From Nitrospira sp. BO4 (GTDB lineage: Bacteria > Nitrospirota > Nitrospiria > Nitrospirales > Nitrospiraceae), in assembly GCA_030144965.1 (NCBI GenBank), contig JAMPUU010000024.1, forward strand, positions 124,001 through 188,000: a stretch of DNA of 64,000 bases, read 5' to 3'. Positions 37,101-45,548 of the stretch are shown piece by piece. The notes beneath the pieces were generated by a model. It was given only the letters and a program-made list of their open reading frames with translations. It had not been told where the DNA came from and did no database searches. Each line of letters begins with the position of its first letter. Position 1 is the stretch's first letter. A program made the translations under genes and the position numbers.

Positions 37101-37298
37101 CTATTCCCCTCCTTTCTGAACGTAATTCTTCACAAATTCTTCAGCGTTCTTTTCAAGGACATCATCGATTTCGTCGACCAGTTTGTCGATGTCCTCTTTA
37201 ATTTTCTTGCCGGCCTCGACGACCTTGGGATTGGCCTTTACTTCTTCCTTCCCTTGCGGCTCTCGTTTGGCTTCCTGCTTTCGCTCTTGCTTTTCCAT
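37101..37298 (-). CDS. pup: Prokaryotic ubiquitin-like protein Pup
   Basis: 65 residues. A charged, disordered N-terminal half (EKQERKQEAKREPQGKEEV) is followed by the conserved helix DKLVDEIDDVLEKNAEEFV and the C-terminal YVQKGGE. This matches actinobacterial Pup, which ends in QKGGQ, almost residue for residue in the last 25 positions. A terminal Glu means that PafA could attach it to lysines without prior deamidation by Dop. Pup targets proteins to the bacterial proteasome. None of mpa, prcBA, dop or pafA is in this window. The ATG at 37298 has GGAGGTG upstream. Confidence 0.93.
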   Translation of the reverse strand: MEKQERKQEAKREPQGKEEVKANPKVVEAGKKIKEDIDKLVDEIDDVLEKNAEEFVKNYVQKGGE

Positions 37299-37334
37299 CC
37301 GAGCACCTCCCAAGAATCCGGGATAGTCACATTC

Positions 37335-37364
37335 ACCTTACTCCAGCACTCGCGAAGCCGTCAA
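37335..37364 (-). promoter_or_regulatory. Candidate promoter of pup
   Basis: Minus strand: TTGACG (37364-37359), an 18-bp spacer, then TAAGGT (37340-37335) and GAAT. The core CGAGTGCTGGAGTAAGGTGA resembles the smbP-like promoter at 25040-25069. Confidence 0.5.
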
Positions 37365-37517
37365 GCCAAGGGAGAATCTATAAAGCGCTTCTCGTGGAAT
37401 ACAAGCCGATTCCCTCAGGGGTCTTTGGAATTGAGAGAAGAACCCTCCCGATCTAGATCAGGTGACAGTTGCTCTTCGTCGCGCAGTCCACGTCTCACCA
37501 AAGACGAGAGGTCCCTA

Positions 37518-39572
37518 TTATACAATAAGTGAAACGATCAGCAGAGCTACGATATTGATCACCTTGATCATCGGGTTGATGGCCGGACCTGCCGTATCCT
37601 TGTACGGATCACCAACCGTATCGCCGGTAACCGCCGCCTTGTGTGTTTCGGTGCCCTTTTTGCCCTGCTCTTCGATGAACTTCTTGGCGTTGTCCCACGC
37701 GCCACCGCCGCTTGTCATGGAAATCGCAACGAACAGACCAGTCACGATGCTGCCAACCAACACCCCGCCGAGCGCTTGTGGTCCAAGCACCACACCGACG
37801 ATCACGGGCGAGAGCACCGGAATCAAACCGGGGATCATCATCTTTTGAATCGCCGCTTGGGTCACGATATCCACACAAGTCCCATATTCCGGCTTACCTG
37901 TCCCCTCCATGATGCCTTTGATCGTTCTGAATTGGCGCCGCACTTCTTCCACAATCAGCCCTCCCGCTTCACCGACGGCCCTCATACACAGGGCGCCGAA
38001 GATGAACGGCAACATGCCGCCGAGGAACAGTCCCACCAAGACTTTTGGATTGGAAAGATCGAATGCGGCCAGCGCCGGATTGTGCGCGGCAACCTCACGC
38101 GAGTATTCGGCAAACAGCACCACTGCCGCCAATGCGGCAGACCCGATCGCATACCCTTTCGTGACCGCCTTCGTCGTATTGCCGACGGCATCCAATGGAT
38201 CGGTGATATCGCGCACTTCCTTGCCTAGATGCGACATTTCGGCGATGCCACCGGCGTTATCGGTGATCGGACCAAAGGCATCGATCGCCACGACGATCCC
38301 AGCCATCGAAAGCATCGACACTGCCGCCACCGCCACGCCATATAGCCCGCCTGACTCTGCGCCACCGCAAATCCAATAGCTGCCGAGAATCGCCGCTGCA
38401 ATCACCACCACCGGAGCCGCTGTCGACTGCATGCCTACTGCCAAGCCTGCGATAATGTTGGTGGCGTGGCCGGTTTCGCTCGCTTTGGCAATGTACTTCA
38501 CTGGTTCATAGCTCTTCGACGTGTAGTAGTCGGTAATGAAGACGAGCGCGAGCGTCACCCCCAATCCTATCAAAGCCGCGAAGTAGTAACTGAGCCCACT
38601 CACACCGCCGACCCCATCCATGATTTTGGAGGTAATTGGGAAAAATGCCGCGGCCGAAATCCCGCCCGCCACGAACAACCCCTTATAGAGGGCGGTCATA
38701 ATTTCACCGCCCGGACTGACCTTTACAAAGAGAATACCGATGATGGTCGCAAAGATCGTCACTCCACCCAAAGCCAGCGGATAAAGAATCGGCGCGGTGG
38801 CTCCCTTGAACATCGTAAACGCCAGCACCATCGCCGCCACCGTCGTGACGGCATAGGTCTCAAACAGGTCTGCCGCCATTCCGGCGCAATCTCCCACATT
38901 GTCACCGACGTTGTCCGCGATGACAGCTGGATTCCGCGGATCATCTTCCGGAATACCCGCCTCTACTTTGCCGACCAAGTCGGCACCGACGTCCGCTGCC
39001 TTTGTGTAGATCCCTCCGCCGACGCGTGCAAAGACCGAGATCAAGCTGCCGCCGAAGCCGAGACTCAACAACGCATGAATCGCTTTCTCTTGACCAGCCA
39101 CAGATTGTGCAATGGTGTAGAACACAGTGATGGCCAGCAGGCCGAGGCCGATCAACAGGAGTCCGGTCACGGCCCCACCCCGGAAAGCAACGATCAGGGC
39201 GGCGTTCATGCCGTTATGTGCTGCTTGCGCGGTTCTCACATTGGCGCGAACCGCGATAATCATTCCAACATAGCCGGCGATGGACGAAGCTCCCGCGCCG
39301 ACCAAGAAACCGATCGCAGTGAGTAAGCCGAATTTATCCGACACTGCTCCGGCAGCTGCCAGAACAACGAACAAACCCGCCGCCACAAAGCCGACAGTTT
39401 TGTACTGTCGATTCATATAGGCGCTGGCACCTTCTTGAATGGCCTTTGAGATTTCCTGCATCTTCGCGTTGCCGGCGTCGAGCTTGAACACCCACATCGC
39501 CAGGTACAGTCCATAGGCAATACCGGTCACGGCCGCGATGAGTGCAAAGATTACAATCGCTGAATCACTCAC
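37518..39572 (-). CDS. hppA: Membrane H+-translocating pyrophosphatase (K+-independent type)
   Basis: 684 residues, about 16 transmembrane helices. The active-site region [20 protein letters not shown] and [19 protein letters not shown] is clear, as is [16 protein letters not shown]. At the K+-dependence position it reads [16 protein letters not shown]: Lys rather than Ala, which marks the K+-independent, proton-pumping subgroup. It uses PPi to build proton motive force. The GTG at 39572 has AGGAGG seven bases upstream and is preferred to a TTG two codons earlier. Promoter at 39715-39743, leader about 135 bases. Confidence 0.95.
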   Translation of the reverse strand: MSDSAIVIFALIAAVTGIAYGLYLAMWVFKLDAGNAKMQEISKAIQEGASAYMNRQYKTVGFVAAGLFVVLAAAGAVSDKFGLLTAIGFLVGAGASSIAGYVGMIIAVRANVRTAQAAHNGMNAALIVAFRGGAVTGLLLIGLGLLAITVFYTIAQSVAGQEKAIHALLSLGFGGSLISVFARVGGGIYTKAADVGADLVGKVEAGIPEDDPRNPAVIADNVGDNVGDCAGMAADLFETYAVTTVAAMVLAFTMFKGATAPILYPLALGGVTIFATIIGILFVKVSPGGEIMTALYKGLFVAGGISAAAFFPITSKIMDGVGGVSGLSYYFAALIGLGVTLALVFITDYYTSKSYEPVKYIAKASETGHATNIIAGLAVGMQSTAAPVVVIAAAILGSYWICGGAESGGLYGVAVAAVSMLSMAGIVVAIDAFGPITDNAGGIAEMSHLGKEVRDITDPLDAVGNTTKAVTKGYAIGSAALAAVVLFAEYSREVAAHNPALAAFDLSNPKVLVGLFLGGMLPFIFGALCMRAVGEAGGLIVEEVRRQFRTIKGIMEGTGKPEYGTCVDIVTQAAIQKMMIPGLIPVLSPVIVGVVLGPQALGGVLVGSIVTGLFVAISMTSGGGAWDNAKKFIEEQGKKGTETHKAAVTGDTVGDPYKDTAGPAINPMIKVINIVALLIVSLIV

Positions 39573-39898
39573 TTGCAATCCTCCTGCTGGTTAAACGAAC
39601 TCCATATGTCACACGGCTCTCCGTGGCTTCAACCCATCCAAAGTACATGAGCGAGTGGGGAAACCCTAGGCGGGCGGAGTCGAATCAGAAGCTAACCACC
39701 CGAAAATCTGAGCCATTCTATAGGGTTAGACTGAGCGGATCAAGACAAAATACTGGGCGTTTGAAATAGTGACGATGACGGTGTTTAATCGTTGCCGACC
39801 CGTGAAATGGACACACCACCGTCCGTTTGTCTAGCGATTTGCCACCAGTTGGAATGATAGGATACAGATCGTCTTTTAAGCAGAGCACCCGCTCAACC
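39573..39898. other. Divergent intergenic region, hppA / glucose-sorbosone-type gene
   Basis: 326 bp. It contains the hppA promoter and a long hppA leader with a small CACGG-agag-CCGTG hairpin. No RNA gene or repeat is recognised. The part next to the plus-strand gene shows no convincing promoter. Confidence 0.5.
39715..39743 (-). promoter_or_regulatory. Candidate sigma-70-type promoter of hppA
   Basis: Minus strand: TTGATC (39743-39738), a 17-bp spacer, then TAGAAT (39720-39715; five of six consensus bases). Confidence 0.5.
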
Positions 39899-41071
39899 AT
39901 GCGACAAACAATCGTCCGCATAACTCTTGGTTGGTATTTCGTCGGACTCCTCGCCGCATGCAGCAGTGGCGGAGACACACAGAACACGAACACCGTCCCA
40001 ACGTCCACCAGCCTCAAGCTCCAACTCGTTGCAGGCAATCTCAGCTCCCCGGTGTTCGTCACCACTCCCCCGGGCGACACCGATCGCTTGTTCGTCGTAG
40101 AACAGGGCGGCACGATCAAAGTTCTTGATCGAGCGGCAGGAACCGTACTTGCCACATATCTCTCACTAACCGGCATCACTAGTGGGGGGGAGCGAGGATT
40201 GCTGGGGTTGGCCTTCGACCCAGACTACAATGCTAACGGCCGCTTCTACGTCTACTATACAAATGCCAATGGCGCGATCACGATCGCTCGGCTTTTGGTA
40301 TCGGCAACGAATGCCAACCTCGCCAATCCGGCTTCGCAGGTCATCTTAGTTTCCATTCCGCATCCGACCTTTGCCAACCATAACGGAGGCATGTTGGTAT
40401 TCGGACCGGATGGTTGTCTGTATGCAGGAGTCGGTGACGGAGGAAGCTCAGGGGATCCCAGCAACAATGCTCAGAACCTCGCAAGTCGGCTGGGGAAGAT
40501 TCTCCGGATCGATCCGACCACCGGAGCAGCGTGCACGAGTGGAATACTAAATCCGTTTGTTCTCGGTGGAGGTGATCAATTGGTCTGGAGCTATGGACTC
40601 CGTAATCCCTGGCGCTTTTCGTTTGACGGCGACGATCTGTATATCGGAGATGTCGGCCAGGATGCACGGGAAGAGGTCGATGTGTCACAAGGACCCAATG
40701 CCGGACGCGGACTGAATTACGGATGGCGGCTCATGGAAGGATCGAGCTGTTTTAATCCCGGTGCCAACTGTAATAACGGTGGGCTCACCTTACCGATTCT
40801 TGAGTATACCCACGATAACGGAGCCTGCGCCATCACCGGCGGCTACGTGTATCGAGGCCCGGCAGTGCCGGCAATCCACGGCACCTATTTCTACGCCGAT
40901 TTCTGCGCCGGCTTTGTTCGCAGTTTTCGATTCAACAACGGCTCGGCTCTCGAACAAACAGAGTGGCCCCTGCTTACCGTACCTTCAATAACCAGCTTCG
41001 GCCAAGACAGTTCAGGAGAACTTTATGTTCTGACCCAAAATGGCAATGTGTTTCGGATCGTTCCGAATTAG
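39899..41071 (+). CDS. Glucose/sorbosone dehydrogenase family lipoprotein (PQQ-type fold)
   Basis: 390 residues from the ATG at 39899. The signal peptide has lipobox LLAACSS (Cys at about 20). The mature part is a six-bladed beta-propeller of the GSDH family: VVEQGGTIKVLD, GERGLLGLAFDPDY, NHNGGMLVFGPDGCLYAGVGDGG, YGLRNPWRFSFD, YIGDVGQDAREEVD and GGYVYRGPAVPAIHGTYFYADFC (typical blocks, listed separately). Members bind PQQ and oxidise aldoses, but many have no tested activity. Single gene. Confidence 0.85.
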   Translation: MRQTIVRITLGWYFVGLLAACSSGGDTQNTNTVPTSTSLKLQLVAGNLSSPVFVTTPPGDTDRLFVVEQGGTIKVLDRAAGTVLATYLSLTGITSGGERGLLGLAFDPDYNANGRFYVYYTNANGAITIARLLVSATNANLANPASQVILVSIPHPTFANHNGGMLVFGPDGCLYAGVGDGGSSGDPSNNAQNLASRLGKILRIDPTTGAACTSGILNPFVLGGGDQLVWSYGLRNPWRFSFDGDDLYIGDVGQDAREEVDVSQGPNAGRGLNYGWRLMEGSSCFNPGANCNNGGLTLPILEYTHDNGACAITGGYVYRGPAVPAIHGTYFYADFCAGFVRSFRFNNGSALEQTEWPLLTVPSITSFGQDSSGELYVLTQNGNVFRIVPN

Positions 41072-41163
41072 CATTTTTATGACTGGCTCCATGGCTTCAT
41101 CGCTGCACGTGAGCTAGTTTACGTCCATCATCTACTTTGCTATAGTTCGCCATAAGAATCTCT

Positions 41164-41418
41164 ATGGAATTCGAACCAAATTACATTGTTATCGACGGCC
41201 AGACCTTCACGAAGGCAAAACTCGCATTAGACAATCACGTCTATAAGAACTGTCAAATCGATGATTGCGACTTGTATTACAGTGGCGGGCAATATGAGCT
41301 CCTCGATACGCATATCACCAACTCTCGTCTGATCCTGAACCATCCCGCCAAAGGCATCTATAACGCGCTGCAGATCTTCAAGATGAAGTCCCCCGGTTCC
41401 CGCATTCTCTTTGAGTGA
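41164..41418 (+). CDS. Small hypothetical protein
   Basis: 84 residues with a beta-rich, possibly pentapeptide-like right-handed pattern (NHVYKNCQIDDCDLYYSGGQ; DTHITNSRLIL). No family recognised. Its stop overlaps the GTG of the methyltransferase-like gene (GTGA at 41415-41418), so the pair is likely coupled. Confidence 0.55.
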   Translation: MEFEPNYIVIDGQTFTKAKLALDNHVYKNCQIDDCDLYYSGGQYELLDTHITNSRLILNHPAKGIYNALQIFKMKSPGSRILFE

Positions 41419-42146
41419 CCGTTTTCTTCATGCCCTACACCTACGACTACACGAATGCCGCCATCGGCAGCGAGAGCGCATCCGCGCGCTACTGGCGCTT
41501 TGCCAAGATGGCGCTGACCCGCTGGACAAGGGCCAAGACCTTTACCTTTGATGGGCGATCGTACCCCTACCTCTATCACTTCTGTAACAGGACTTGGAAA
41601 AATGAGCGTGGCGTTGAAATCCCGATCTTCCGGGAGATCCTTCTTCGTCATCAGACCGCACGAATTCTCGAGGTCGGCAACGTGCTCTCGCATTACTTCC
41701 CGACCCACCACGATGTGGTCGACAAGTACGAGGTGGCTCCCGGTGTCATCAACAAGGACATTGTCGAGTTTGTGCCAACAGAGCGGTACGACCTTATTCT
41801 GAGTATCTCGACGCTGGAACACGTCGGATGGGACGAGGAGCCACGAGAGCCGGCCAAGATACTGTGCGCCATCGAACACTTACGGAACCAATGCCTCGCC
41901 CCTGGTGGACAAATCGTGGCCAGCTTGCCGATCGGTTACAACGAGTTTTTCGACGGACTGCTCCGAGACGGCAAGAGCCCCTTTACCACGCAGCACTTTC
42001 TCAAGCGGGTCTCAAAGCGGAACTACTGGGTCGAGTCGGATTGGGAGCATTGCCGCGATGCGTCGTACGGCCGTTTCGTTGCGTATGCCCTCTGCATTGG
42101 TCTCATCCAAGAGGGACAGCCTCTGGCAATGAAGGAATGCACATAA
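41415..42146 (+). CDS. Class I SAM-dependent methyltransferase-like protein
   Basis: 243 residues (GTG start; an ATG at 41430 is possible). The Rossmann-type pattern is ARILEVGNVLSHYF (motif I, unusual Asn-Val in place of GxG), DVVDKYEVAPGVINKDI (acidic residue after strand 2), and YDLILSISTLEHVGWDEE (motif post-II). LAPGGQIVASLPIG follows, as in methyltransferases. The substrate is unknown; its glycan-like neighbours are too few to decide. Confidence 0.65.
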   Translation: MTVFFMPYTYDYTNAAIGSESASARYWRFAKMALTRWTRAKTFTFDGRSYPYLYHFCNRTWKNERGVEIPIFREILLRHQTARILEVGNVLSHYFPTHHDVVDKYEVAPGVINKDIVEFVPTERYDLILSISTLEHVGWDEEPREPAKILCAIEHLRNQCLAPGGQIVASLPIGYNEFFDGLLRDGKSPFTTQHFLKRVSKRNYWVESDWEHCRDASYGRFVAYALCIGLIQEGQPLAMKECT

Positions 42147-42233
42147 CGCGGAGTTCGTGACGTGTATCTCGCAGCCAAGCATTGCGTCCCCCTTCTATTT
42201 CACACCTCATGAGAGACCGACGGTGAGTAACGA

Positions 42234-43484
42234 TTACCTGCTGACCGGAATATTGTCGGTCCGTTTTACAATTTCGATCGGCTGGAAGGCAGGATCCTGT
42301 GATCCCTGGGATGACTCCGCTTCGACGCGCTGGAGGAATGAGGCCGGGCCATTTAAGGGGGCATAATTCAATGCGACCTCGACATCGAAGGTCTTGGTGT
42401 CTTTCGGCGTCGGGAACGTGAAGGATTCTTCTCTGGTCTCCTCTGGTTTTAGGACCGTGTCTTCGACAACCTTCGCCGCTTCGGAGTCAAAGACTGTCTT
42501 CTGTCCTTGAGTATCCACATACGTCCGACCATAGACACGCTTATCCGTAAATACCGTTTTGAGGTTTTTCCCTTTGACGTCCAGATTTAAGACCACCGCG
42601 GCCCAGGCAGGATGGGTGGCAGGCAGGTTGTGTGGTACCAGGCTTTGGACCTTTACCATGACAGTCGTCTTGTCACCGTCGACCTTCGTCTGCACGTCTA
42701 ACTTCGCAGCCTCTTGCCGAAGCTTGCCGATACGACCCGGGAAACTATGATTGGCAATCTTGCGTTTCTTTTCCCCATTGGCTGACTCCCCTACTTGTTG
42801 CGGCATATGGCAAGTCTGACATTCCTTGCCGGACTTTATGGCTCGGCTTTGGTCCCAATTCCCGAGCAAGTCGTTGGACTTGCCCAAGTTCACAGCCGAC
42901 GGCACGGATTGATGGCAGTTCAGACACAGATCGGATTTCTGAAACAGACTCAGTTCCATCGATTGGTGCGCAAGATTCTGGACGAAATCCTGGTATGGGC
43001 CATAGAGCGTCTTGCCGCCGATCTCATACTTCGGCTCCGGGGGATGCTTGGCTCGGTCCACATGCTTGATCAGATGGCACTGGCTGCACGCCACGCCGTC
43101 CAAGGACGGATCACCCGCCTTCGCTTGATCGACAAAGAGTTGCGCATGATCCGGGAATTCTCGGACGTGCGGAGCATGACACCTGAAGCACAACGTTTTG
43201 TCCTTTCCACCGGCTGAGTTCAGGTACACATCGAGTGACGCCCGGAATGCCGGGGAATGGATGGACTTCGACAAAGGCGAGGTTTCCCACTCTTCATACA
43301 CCCGTTCGTGACACCGTTTGCATTTGTTGGAATGTGGGAAGGTCTTCTCGATCAACGACTGGCTTGCCACATTCTGTGCCAGGGCGGATGTAACCGCGCC
43401 ATCGGATAACACAGCGGCACCGATCGTTACGACAGCCACGCATCGAATCAGAATTGCCCGTGGAATGTTCAAAAAGGCCTTCAT
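42234..43484 (-). CDS. Penta-haem c-type cytochrome (cytochrome c554-like), A
   Basis: 416 residues from the ATG at 43484. The signal peptide (about 1-36) ends ALAQ. Five CxxCH haem sites follow in order: CKRCH, CFRCH, CSQCH, CLNCH, CQTCH, all in the first 240 residues. A C-terminal beta-rich domain of about 170 residues has no haem motif. The spacing resembles the cytochrome c554 family of multihaem electron carriers. It is a paralogue of the protein encoded at 43701-45014, with the same order and GNTLYGPY/GKTLYGPY between haems 3 and 4. Probably periplasmic electron transfer. The first codons coincide with the left arm of a palindromic repeat. Confidence 0.88.
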   Translation of the reverse strand: MKAFLNIPRAILIRCVAVVTIGAAVLSDGAVTSALAQNVASQSLIEKTFPHSNKCKRCHERVYEEWETSPLSKSIHSPAFRASLDVYLNSAGGKDKTLCFRCHAPHVREFPDHAQLFVDQAKAGDPSLDGVACSQCHLIKHVDRAKHPPEPKYEIGGKTLYGPYQDFVQNLAHQSMELSLFQKSDLCLNCHQSVPSAVNLGKSNDLLGNWDQSRAIKSGKECQTCHMPQQVGESANGEKKRKIANHSFPGRIGKLRQEAAKLDVQTKVDGDKTTVMVKVQSLVPHNLPATHPAWAAVVLNLDVKGKNLKTVFTDKRVYGRTYVDTQGQKTVFDSEAAKVVEDTVLKPEETREESFTFPTPKDTKTFDVEVALNYAPLNGPASFLQRVEAESSQGSQDPAFQPIEIVKRTDNIPVSR

Positions 43485-43701
43485 CTTCACCCGCCCACCC
43501 CAGCGCGCCACGACGCGCTTTCCACCGACCAAGGCCGCAGCGAGCGAAGCGGCGAGGAGGTACAAACCGCACTTCGTGTGAGCCGTTCGCCCGTAGCATG
43601 ATTCTTGGCGAACGGATAACCCCCCTTTGAATGGATTATTTCCCACCTTGAGCCTTTGAGCGACGCGAGAACGACGCTGGAGGACTCTTTCAACTTTCTG
43701 C
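43462..43701. repeat. Palindromic stop-adjacent repeat, copy 2 (long, diverged)
   Basis: About 240 bp between the two cytochrome genes. Left arm GGAATGTTCAAAAAGGCC (43462-), then GGCCGCAGCGAGCGAAGCGG near 43531. The right half, TTGAGCCTTTGAGCGACGCG to TTTCTGC, ends at 43701. The core is replaced or expanded by about 110 unrelated bases. The right end abuts the TAG of the upstream cytochrome, as in the other copies. The left arm runs into the start of the downstream cytochrome gene. Confidence 0.75.
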
Positions 43702-45014
43702 TAGGAGAGTGATTTGACACGATAGGTCAGAAAGCGCCGTTGTGTATATTCCTGGATAATCTTCCGCGCCTCCTCGCGTTCGGTGTCCGCTTGGAGAGTG
43801 GCAAAATACTGTTCCTGTAAGGGAATCTCAGGCTTTGGAATAAGGGCATAGGTCAGCACGGCCTCGATCGACGAGGCGGCGGTCCCCCCGGGAAGCGTCA
43901 GTGCAAAGGGAACCTTCCTCGTGTTCCCGCCCTTGATGAAGGGATCAGGGATCGGCCCGCGAAGGATCCTGTCATAGGGCAAGCCAAACTGTTTTGTCTC
44001 TTCCGCTAACGTGTTCCCTTTCGCATCTTTCACCGTGATCGTCAGGAAAAACTGCTTCAGGACCGGATCGCCATCGGGAAAACTGTGCGGGAGGCTGCCG
44101 ACTTTTACAATGCCGGTGCCTTCCACCACCATGCCGGTTTTTGTCGCCTCAACGTCAATGCGAGGCATCCACTCCGCTTGCAGATTTCGGTTCTTCAACA
44201 TCGTACCAGCGACGACGACACCACGAAACCAGTGGCGTCCGATGGCTCTGGTCATTGCCCCGCGTCTTGAGGTGGAGCTCCCGGTGGAGGACTCCATATG
44301 ACAATCTTGGCAAATCGTCCCCTCAAGAATTTCCCCCGGCAGATTCTTCTGCGTCACATCTTTCACTTTATCGAAATGACAAGATGCGCAAAAACTGGCT
44401 GCACGAAACTGATCCGACTGCGCGGCCTGATGGACGAGGTTCTCCTCGGGATTGGAGTACGGACCGTAGAGTGTGTTGCCCGGCTGCAGCGTAAAGGTCG
44501 GCGGCGAGTTCGAGGTCTTGTCCATCCCGTTCATCAAATGGCAGGCCGCGCAACCGATCCCTTCGATCCTTGGCTTCCCGGCAATCACTTGCGCCGCAAT
44601 CTTCTCGGCATGCTGAGGAAACGCGTTTACGGACGGCACATGGCACGAGAGACAGCGCCGCTGTTCGTCTGGCGTGGGATTCGTCTGCTTCCAAAGACCC
44701 AGGACGGTACGAAAGACCGAAGACTCCAGCGACGTGCCGTGTAGAAGAGCGGCATCCACGCGGCCAAAGGTTTTCAAGTCCGGCGTCTGCTCCCTGGCGC
44801 CCTTCCACTCTTCATAATGACGATCATGGCATTGTTTGCAGTCTTCCGACCGGATGAATATCTTTTCGATCTCCGCGACCCAGTCCCCGGGGGCTTGCTC
44901 CTTGGCATCCTCCGCAGCCGCTTGCCGATGATAAAGGCCGCCGCTCACAAGAAGGGCAAGACATATCGATGCGGCTGTGATTCGCCGACGATTGCCGGCG
45001 GACATATTCAACAT
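43701..45014 (-). CDS. Penta-haem c-type cytochrome (cytochrome c554-like), B
   Basis: 437 residues from the ATG at 45014; ATG 45005 is also possible. The signal peptide (about 1-34) ends AAA. The haem sites in order are CKQCH, CLSCH, CAACH, CASCH, CQDCH. The protein lines up with cytochrome A over its whole length, including EEW after haem 1 and the haem-free C-terminal domain. It begins 4 bp after the PDZ gene's TAG. Its start codon lies inside a half-copy of the palindromic repeat. A role as electron carrier to or from the neighbouring NxrC-like protein is inferred from position. Confidence 0.88.
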   Translation of the reverse strand: MLNMSAGNRRRITAASICLALLVSGGLYHRQAAAEDAKEQAPGDWVAEIEKIFIRSEDCKQCHDRHYEEWKGAREQTPDLKTFGRVDAALLHGTSLESSVFRTVLGLWKQTNPTPDEQRRCLSCHVPSVNAFPQHAEKIAAQVIAGKPRIEGIGCAACHLMNGMDKTSNSPPTFTLQPGNTLYGPYSNPEENLVHQAAQSDQFRAASFCASCHFDKVKDVTQKNLPGEILEGTICQDCHMESSTGSSTSRRGAMTRAIGRHWFRGVVVAGTMLKNRNLQAEWMPRIDVEATKTGMVVEGTGIVKVGSLPHSFPDGDPVLKQFFLTITVKDAKGNTLAEETKQFGLPYDRILRGPIPDPFIKGGNTRKVPFALTLPGGTAASSIEAVLTYALIPKPEIPLQEQYFATLQADTEREEARKIIQEYTQRRFLTYRVKSLS

Positions 45015-45021
45015 TCTGCTA
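44994..45021 (-). repeat. Half-copy of the palindromic repeat at a TAG stop
   Basis: The minus-strand bases from the PDZ gene's stop onward start TAGCAGAATGTTGAATATGT and continue CCGCCGGC. They match the arm of copy 1 at 22 of 28 positions and the first 22 bases of copy 3 at 19. The ATG of cytochrome B is inside this stretch. No opposite arm is seen. Confidence 0.6.
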
Positions 45022-45474
45022 ATCCCGCTTACAGCCGACGAAATGAAAATTGACACCCCATCCGACAGGGTCATCGGGATCGGCCGGCTCATAGGTCCCG
45101 ACGGTAAAGTTGCATTCTTTCATGGACTTCTTAATGGCTCGCCCGAAGTCCGTCATGGTTCGGATCTCTTGTTTGTCAATTTCCTTGATGACGGATCGCA
45201 CCTTGATCCCTGCATAATCCGCGCGCGAGTTACCGATCACCTCGAACACTGCAACGCCCTGTGGTTTCTGAAGCTTGAGTTCCTTTTGAATCTCTTCGTC
45301 CACGGCGCCGACAATGATCCCAAACTCTTCTCCAAGCTTGGCCGCTTCTTCTTCCGTCATGGCGCCGTTCTGGGTCGCGGCCCACGCGCTCTCCATACCA
45401 CCCACAAGTAGACCGCCGGCCAGCATGACGTTCCATACGATCCGTGCTCTCAAAATCCTGTGTGCCACCACCAC
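45019..45474 (-). CDS. Exported single-PDZ-domain protein
   Basis: 151 residues. The signal peptide (about 1-33) ends AWA. A short acidic linker (MTEEEAAKLGEEFGIIVGAV) is followed by a PDZ-like fold: QGVAVFEVIGNSRADYAGIKVRSVIKEIDKQEIRTMTDF (carboxylate loop and following helix). There is no protease domain. It may bind C-termini of periplasmic partners, for example the cytochrome encoded 4 bp downstream. Start assignment moderately sure. Confidence 0.7.
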   Translation of the reverse strand: MVVAHRILRARIVWNVMLAGGLLVGGMESAWAATQNGAMTEEEAAKLGEEFGIIVGAVDEEIQKELKLQKPQGVAVFEVIGNSRADYAGIKVRSVIKEIDKQEIRTMTDFGRAIKKSMKECNFTVGTYEPADPDDPVGWGVNFHFVGCKRD

Positions 45475-45548
45475 CTCACAGCTCAGCTCCGTAAAGAACT
45501 CATTCGGACAAGAGAGACCGACCGAAGGCGAATCTGCTCGCTGCTCTG

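Noticed and set aside
38466..39326. Long plus-strand open frame opposite hppA
   Set aside because: The minus strand encodes a clear membrane pyrophosphatase; the opposite frame is rich in Arg/His/Asp without structure.
41415..42146. Glycosyltransferase
   Set aside because: The strand-loop pattern and LEHVG segment fit a methyltransferase better; no DxD or GT motifs are present.
42234..45014. Octahaem nitrite reductase or hydroxylamine oxidoreductase
   Set aside because: Each cytochrome has only five CxxCH motifs and neither has the Tyr cross-link or CxxCK features of those enzymes.
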